Below, piece after piece: positions 58,285 through 64,000 of a stretch of 64,000 nucleotides of DNA. This DNA is from Brachypodium distachyon (Eukaryota; Streptophyta; Magnoliopsida; Poales; Poaceae): assembly GCF_000005505.3 (NCBI RefSeq), contig NC_016131.3:63163355-63227354 (forward strand). The letters run 5' to 3'. Made by a program: the position numbers and the translations under genes. The notes under the pieces are model-generated. The model was given only the letters and a program-made list of their open reading frames with translations. It searched no databases and was not told where the DNA came from. The number at the start of each line of letters is the position of its first letter. The first letter of the stretch is position 1.

Positions 58285-61071
58285 TACTTGTTAGTGTTTA
58301 GAGTAATTACCATAAAAAAAATGTATGAAACCTACGTATGAAATTGTTAAATGTAAGAAATGTAAATTTATTAACCCACTATCGATCAATATGAATTTCC
58401 AGAGTTATGTTTTGGTGATGTTGTGTTTAAGATTTTATTGTTAGCAATAGTAGCATTATTATCTATTGTTGTTGTGTGGGAAAATAGTACTCCCTTCGTT
58501 CCAAATTAACCGACTCTTATACAAATCCACGTCAGTTAATTCAGGACGGAGGGAGTATAAGCCACAAATTTCATGTTTATGATTTTCGGACAATCCCAAC
58601 ACTACTAGATGTATGCATATGAACTTTGTGGTTTATCTATTACCGTGCTGACTGGTTCAAGTCATAACGGTTGGATTTGTGGCTCTTATAAAAGGGGTCT
58701 TTTTCTCCAATACGATGTATTTGTTAATGCTTAGAATAATCATTGAAAAAAATGTATAAATGGAAAAAAAAATATGAAACATATGTGGAAAATTGTAAAA
58801 TCTAAAAATGTAAATCTAGTGGAATTAACCTATTAATATGAATTTCCAAAGTTATGAATAAGCGAAGCACCCGCCATATGATGATAAGAAGCACAAAGGC
58901 TATCACGAAGTAAAGTACTCGAGTAAACACAAGTGAAAGAAATAAAGTTACAATTAACCCAAGCACGCGGATATATCCCGATGTTCAACTTACGAAATTG
59001 ACTACTTTGTATGTTCAGTTATCCAGTGTTTCCCCGGATTGTACTTTACGATGGAGTTTTGCATGCTGCGGCCAAGGTTAAGCATATTGGCCTTCAAAAG
59101 AATTAAGCAGATATACACTTCATGTTTGATTTCAGACAACTTATACCGAATTAAGCAGATATGCACTTGAACTGAATCTTGACAGCATATATTCACTTCA
59201 AAAGAATTTTGACAGCATATATACAATTCTCACAAGTTACGACTCCAAGTTTACATCCATGATTATTTGAGGCTCTGTCACAAAATGGATTCCTATGAGT
59301 TCACTTCTCACAAATTATCACAATCATCACACAAAACAAAGGAATCTGAGTCTATATGTCAGAAATTAACACAAACATAGCATGTTATGTACAAGTAAAA
59401 GATGAGTCTATATCTCAGAATCTGAGTCCATATTTGCTCCGTTAGAGATTTTTGCCATCCTTCTCCACTCAAATACTGTCAAATTGCACAACACATCACC
59501 CGATACTGTCAATTAGGACAACACGTACACCATTCAATTGCACAACACATTACAAAAATCAGCAAGAGTCCTACGGCAGAGAGCGGCATGGTACTCGCTG
59601 GTTGTGGCTACCGTAAGGCTGCGTCGAGGAAGGATCGCAAACTCGCTGGGAGAGCGAATGGAGGCTGTCGGAGCGGCGGCACGGGTGGAGGAAGCCGTGG
59701 GACTAGGGGCGGACGGTCCTGCCCAGAGGAGGTCGAGGCAGGGTCGGAGAAGACGGGAGGAGCTGGGAGAGGCTGGGCGGAGGAGGCCGTCTGGTCAGGG
59801 GCGGAGGAGACAGGTGCGGCCGGTGGAGCTTTTGCTCTGCTCTCGTCCCGTGGCGGTGGCGGCGACTTGCAGTTTCGCACTGGATGCCCGCGAAGATTTC
59901 TTTCCGGTTATTATTTCCTCAGTTCGGCTCGTCTAGGCTGGTACCGATTACTTCATGGGCTGCTAGCCGTCGGATTCAATTTGACGGTGGATGAAAGGGC
60001 GCAGGGCACGCCGTGCCTTTACTATGGCAAGGCACCGGATCTCGTTCCGTTCGGGCTACTGTTTACTGTCAGGCTGTTGTTGCCAACAACTGTTATTTTT
60101 TCGTTCGCGGTCCGAGACCTTATACTGGCCACTGATTGTTCGAGTGTAGGAATCCGGAGGAAGTAACAGCGCGTGCTTACATGATGATTGTCAATGGTAT
60201 TAAGGAGAAGAGTGCCACTTTTGACTATATGCAATAAATTGTATATGAAAGTAGGGATTCGAATGGGATGCCCATTCCATTGCTAAGCATGCCCGTAATT
60301 TGGAGCTGGGCCGGCATATTTGGCTGACCATACCTTCCAACTTTTGTTGACAATGCATTTGTTACTGTTTAATGTGTTCATCGTCCTAGAGCAATGGAGT
60401 AGCTAATGAATACGCGAAGCATTGTACTGTAAGATCCTAGGTTTGGAAATGTGTGGGCTACTTCACCGATCCTTTACTGTACTTTCTATGCTTCGTGATT
60501 TAACCATCATATAATAAAGATCACCTGAGTACGAGAGGAGAGAATGAAGAGCACGACCCAAACTCAAATTAGAGCCACCTGCCATCGAGCCCATGCCAGG
60601 CGCGGCCAAAACCCCTATGCGGCGCGTCCTGTTGCCTTTGTCATGGCACCTCACACATGCAGTGGCACACCGCCGCAACTCTTACTAACTCCACTGCACT
60701 TAGCTACTCCAGCTAGCAAGCAGAGACCGGGGTGGTCGCTCACATGTAGCCCGGTGGGCGACGCAGCAACCACCGGGCGCCTCATTTGCTGCTGCAGCTC
60801 GAACGTCCCCATCCATCACTCGCCACCGGACGGTTTGGCCGGCGACAGCATATGGTGTGGGGCAGGAGCTACGCACGACAGAGCGATCTAATTCTAACGG
60901 CGGACGATGCATTTGTATCCCCTCCCGAGGGACGGATGCTGAAATTGAATCCACTTTTTATGACTCGCGGAGGTAGCGCGTGTGTGTTACATGTACAGTT
61001 GGGGGGGGGGGGGGGGGGTACCATCTTTACATGCGTGCGTGCTTGCTGCCGTGCCGTGTGGACTTGGACGT
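58285..61071. other. Intergenic DNA downstream of the LTPG-like gene
   Basis: A 66-bp MITE lies at 58490-58555. A GC-rich block at 59580-59930 is open on both strands with Gly/Arg- or Pro-rich translations and no recognised domain. An 18-base G run lies at 61001-61018. No gene is supported. Confidence 0.4.
58490..58555. mobile_element. Stowaway-type MITE (66 bp)
   Basis: The arms CTCCCTTCGTTCCAAATTAA and TTAATTCAGGACGGAGGGAG surround a short centre (CTTATACAAATCCACGTC) shared with the copy at 9852. Flanked by TA. Confidence 0.75.
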
Positions 61072-62347
61072 TTATGTCGTTAATAGCAGCAGCAACAGCA
61101 GCGTGAAGAGCGGGGCGCAGTACGGGAGGTGCACGAGGAGGAGTAGATGAGGCCCTCGGTTCCGGTGCGTCACCGGGCCGCCGTTCGCGGCTGCCGTTGC
61201 TGGGATGGTCGCCGGCGTGCCGTTCCCTGCCGGGAGTTCAGACTTCGTTAGCACAAAGAAAAGATCAATGTGTGCCAAAAAAGAAACGCGATTTGATCAA
61301 AACAGGTTGCAATTTTGGTTCCTCTGTTGCTTCAAATACTCAACAATTCACTTAAGCTACACTGAAAATGGCATTGCTTCCCGTCAAAAAGGAAAAAGGA
61401 AATGGCCTTGCTTGGTTCCGATCAGTTGACAGTTAACTTGGGAATTCAGAACGTAGAAGCAGGCAAGCAACAATTGACAGTTAGCCAGTATATGAGTTCT
61501 TTTTTTTTTGTGAAATCTCCCAACGGAGAATATATTAGTTGTGACCAGAGTTACAAACTAGATCATGGGCAGAAACACCCACGGGAACATTCCCAACAAT
61601 AAACTCATTACATGGAGCCGAAAGGCCAAGCCGGGCAAGATTATGAGCAAGAGAGTTCGCCTGTCGTCTAACATGGAGAATCTTTGACTCGGGGAAAACA
61701 GTCAGCAGCGCTTGCACATCCTTGATGAGTTCTGAACATGTGCCACTGATTCATATGGTACTTTGGCAAAATAACGTTGCAAATGACATACTTCTAACAT
61801 TCAGTCGACATTATTCTACGCCGGGAGGCCACATTGCAGGACAAAAGAAACAATCTTAAATTAACGAAGCGTTTATGGCACGCGGGCAGAGCATATACTG
61901 TCGTTTCGTACCTGGGTCTGCGGGCCCGGCGGCGCCCGGCGGCTCGACGACGGGCAGGCCGAGCGCGGCGCAGAGCCTGGGCGGCGGCGCGTCGACGCGG
62001 CAGATGGTGGGCAGCGCGAGCGCGCGCACGGCGTCGACGCGGACCCCGGAGGCGCCGTACCCGCCCACGAGCCCGCACAGGCAGGCGGCCTCGCCGTCCA
62101 CGACGCCGGACAGCGCGCCGCAGCAGCCCTTCTCCGGCCGCGTCAGCGCGCTCCCGGATTCCACGTACGTCAGGCACGAGGACAGGTTCAGCAGCGCGCT
62201 CGTGCAGTCCAGGTCCAGCGCCCCCCAGCTGGGCGCCGGAGCCGGAGACAGAGAGGGAGCTAGCGCCTTCGCCGTGGCCCGAGGTTGCAGCGGCGAGACC
62301 GCCGCGAGGAGCGCGAGCGCGAGGACTGCGGCCACGGGCGGCATCAT
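61072..62347 (-). CDS. GPI-anchored lipid-transfer-like protein (LTPG type), 2 exons
   Basis: Exon 1 (62347-61912) and exon 2 (61226-61072) join in phase 1 across a GT-AG intron to give 196 residues. A signal peptide (about 1-26, AAVLALALLAAV) leads to an eight-cysteine motif at Cys48, 58, 75, 76, 89, 91, 116 and 126, spaced C-X9-C-X16-CC-X12-CXC-X24-C-X9-C. That spacing is the non-specific lipid-transfer fold. A Pro/Ala/Gly/Thr linker then leads to a C-terminal hydrophobic tail (LLLLV and FTLLLLLLL), as in GPI-attachment signals. Such LTPG proteins sit on the outer plasma membrane and carry lipids, for example for cuticle or suberin. Reading through the donor would replace the tail with a short unrelated peptide, which supports splicing. 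The ATG pair at 62347/62344 precedes the signal peptide. The intron contains a LINE fragment. Confidence 0.78.
61501..61724 (-). mobile_element. 5'-truncated LINE with RNase H end, in the LTPG intron
   Basis: On the minus strand, 61717-61535 encodes LHVRRQANSLAHNLARLG, the conserved end of an RNase H domain of the kind found at the C-terminus of some plant L1-like elements. A short 3' end and a poly-A tail follow (T run at 61501-61509 on the plus strand). Exact 9-bp duplications ATGAGTTCT (61492-61500 and 61725-61733) flank it. It has the same orientation as the host gene. Confidence 0.85.
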
Positions 62348-64000
62348 AGCCACCGCCGGCCACGGGGTGGCTGCGCCTGCTTGCTCTCTGCCTCTCTGGA
62401 CTGTGTCGGCCGTGCTTTGTTTGACATGTGGAGATGGGGAGCGCAGTGTGTGTCTCTTTGTTTTGTGTCTGCTGTATGCGTAGGCTGAGTAATGTGATGG
62501 AGTGTTGTATTCTACACTTGTATCACTCGTATAGTGTAGTAGGCCAGTAGCGGTAGTGAATACTGAACTGGTGGCCTCTGTGTTTGTGTGTGGAGTGTGG
62601 ACATCGCTAATTCTAGGGTTGCCTGTTCATGGTCTCCTTCGTTTGTTGGGTCTTCTGTTGGCTCAGGCAAGTTGAAACTCAGGAGTCAAAAGATAACTGT
62701 GCTACTGCTTATCTCCATCAGTCTACTGCGTTGGGGCCTTTACTTGCCATAGAAATCGCAAAGTATTGCATAGCCTAATTCCGACTGCTGAAATTACTCC
62801 ATGGTATCCTTTTAGTGCTACTCTTTTTGTATTGTAGGGTTTTCAAATTCTCAAAGATTCTAATTCTAAGGAAAAAAAAATCTTCTAAAAGAGCACTATT
62901 GATCATTGGATGGGTTTGGCAAAATCCTATGAAATCTATTCCTTTGGTCTTAATTCTATAAACCTCATTCCTTTTTTCCTTTAATCACTATAAAATCTTA
63001 TGTTCTTTCCTGTGCACCATCAAGACACCACTTCCAAAATTCATGTCTTCAAATCCTACAGGAATTTCATGTGTTTTCAATCCTGTACAAATTCAATGTA
63101 CATGGCATTCCAATCAGTTTTTCCCATTCCTACATTGCTATCCAAGGTACTAATTCTTGACTCAAATTTGTCCAAATATGGACGGATGTATAGATACGTT
63201 TAATATTTCGACAACAATTTAGGATCAGAGGGAGTAGATAGTAAAACATCGTCACAAGTAATAAGATCCAAATACAAAAATAAAAGCAAACCGGGAAAAA
63301 TGTTTTAAAAAATACGTTAATTCACCAATCATAAGGGCAGACATCCTTGCTCCAAGACGTGACTGAGGAACCACGGCCAACCGGCCAGGTGCCCGGGTGG
63401 ACTGAACCAGTAAACTACTTCGTAAGTTACAATGGCAGTTCTCACATTTCTTTGCCCCCTCCTAAAAGAGGGGAAATAATGACACATTGTATGAACAAAC
63501 AGAGATAAGTTGCACATAATCTAAAGATTACTTGGACGTAAAGGACAAAAGCTACCTTCAGGCCTCGGGGACTTGAAGAATCAAAATCAGTCAGGCAATG
63601 AAAGACGATCAAAGACACAAATAATCGTAAGTGACTAGGATACATGTAACATACTAATGGACAAGAGAACAGCTAAGGATTGCAAGTGAACATTGAATGT
63701 ATCTCGTGCAGATTGTGGACAATGTGCACAGAAAAACCTTATGCTGGAAACATAGAGGTAAAAATTTCCAGCAGCCGAGAGAACATTATTACAACAACGT
63801 TCAGTTTTCTTTCATCTAAGATAAAGAATCACGGACGCCAAATGTCCATGTTATCTCAAGCAGCTGAAATGAGACAACCGCTAGTACACCGAAGAGGAAA
63901 CTATGTAAAGTACCAATTGCCAGTCCCTATGTTTCCCCAGTGCACAGAGGGAAAGAACCTCATCACTTGAAACCGAGACTGCACGGTAAACCTCCACTTA
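62348..64000. other. 5' flank of the LTPG-like gene and window end
   Basis: The first 100-200 bases are presumably the leader and promoter; no clear TATA box is seen. A truncated MITE lies near 63150-63234. A possible donor-like site on the minus strand near 63555 follows a short frame (DFDSSSPRGLK), but I cannot support an exon. Nothing else is recognised. Confidence 0.35.
63150..63234. mobile_element. Partial Stowaway-type MITE
   Basis: The right end TTTAGGATCAGAGGGAG followed by TA, plus internal CAAATTTGTCCAAATATGG and GTATAGATACGTTTAA, match the 13201 subfamily. The left end is degraded. Confidence 0.5.

Noticed and set aside
59538..60166. Gly/Arg-rich open frames on the plus strand
   Set aside because: Composition explains the openness; no recognised motif, and the opposite strand is equally open.
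60544..60891. 115-codon open frame
   Set aside because: No domain, no promoter and no similarity recognised; it lies downstream of the LTPG-like gene in ordinary intergenic sequence.

Overview
The window is nuclear DNA from a grass, most likely a pooid and probably a Triticeae relative (wheat, barley or Aegilops type). I infer this from four things: GC-rich first exons with strongly biased third positions, spliced genes, many small Stowaway-type MITEs with CTCCCTCCGT-like ends and TA duplications, and gene families typical of grass gene islands. No bacterial-style operons, CRISPR arrays, rRNA or tRNA genes were seen.

Layout, left to right. A cytosolic pyruvate kinase gene (+, 879-4636, three exons) opens the window. 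Next comes about 9 kb of repeats: a long degenerate higher-order repeat (6.24-7.56 kb), a broken mTERF fragment (9.47-9.77 kb), and a LINE tail nested inside a MITE (11.03-11.71 kb). A single-exon RING-H2 E3 ligase (-, 13.6-14.6 kb) follows, then an eight-exon RHIP1-like gene (+, 16.8-19.9 kb) with a GC-AG intron and a MITE in one intron. A two-exon GT47 exostosin/ARAD-type glycosyltransferase (-, 21.5-23.7 kb) comes next. Then there are two tandem kiwellin/ripening-related secreted protein genes (-, 25.2 and 28.6 kb) and an unrecognised single-exon gene with a TATA box (-, 30.8-31.5 kb).

A complete but decayed Copia LTR retrotransposon occupies 33567-40149 on the minus strand, with a 5-bp target duplication (GTATC). 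Its LTRs contain a conserved Ala/Gln-rich reading frame that runs in frame into gag. This is the most unusual structure in the window.

An EIN3-like ethylene transcription factor gene (-, 42.7-46.4 kb) follows, with a 1.5-kb intron in its 5' leader. About 14.6 kb without a recognisable gene then holds several MITEs and tandem duplications. A two-exon GPI-anchored lipid-transfer-like protein gene (-, 61.1-62.3 kb) has a 5'-truncated LINE in its intron. The last 1.6 kb holds no gene I can support.

The genes do not form a pathway. Several encode secreted or Golgi proteins (kiwellins, LTPG, GT47) or signalling proteins (EIL, RING E3, RHIP1-like), but that is ordinary neighbourhood content. All exon boundaries were read by eye from splice consensus, frame continuity and family similarity; no transcript data or database search was used.
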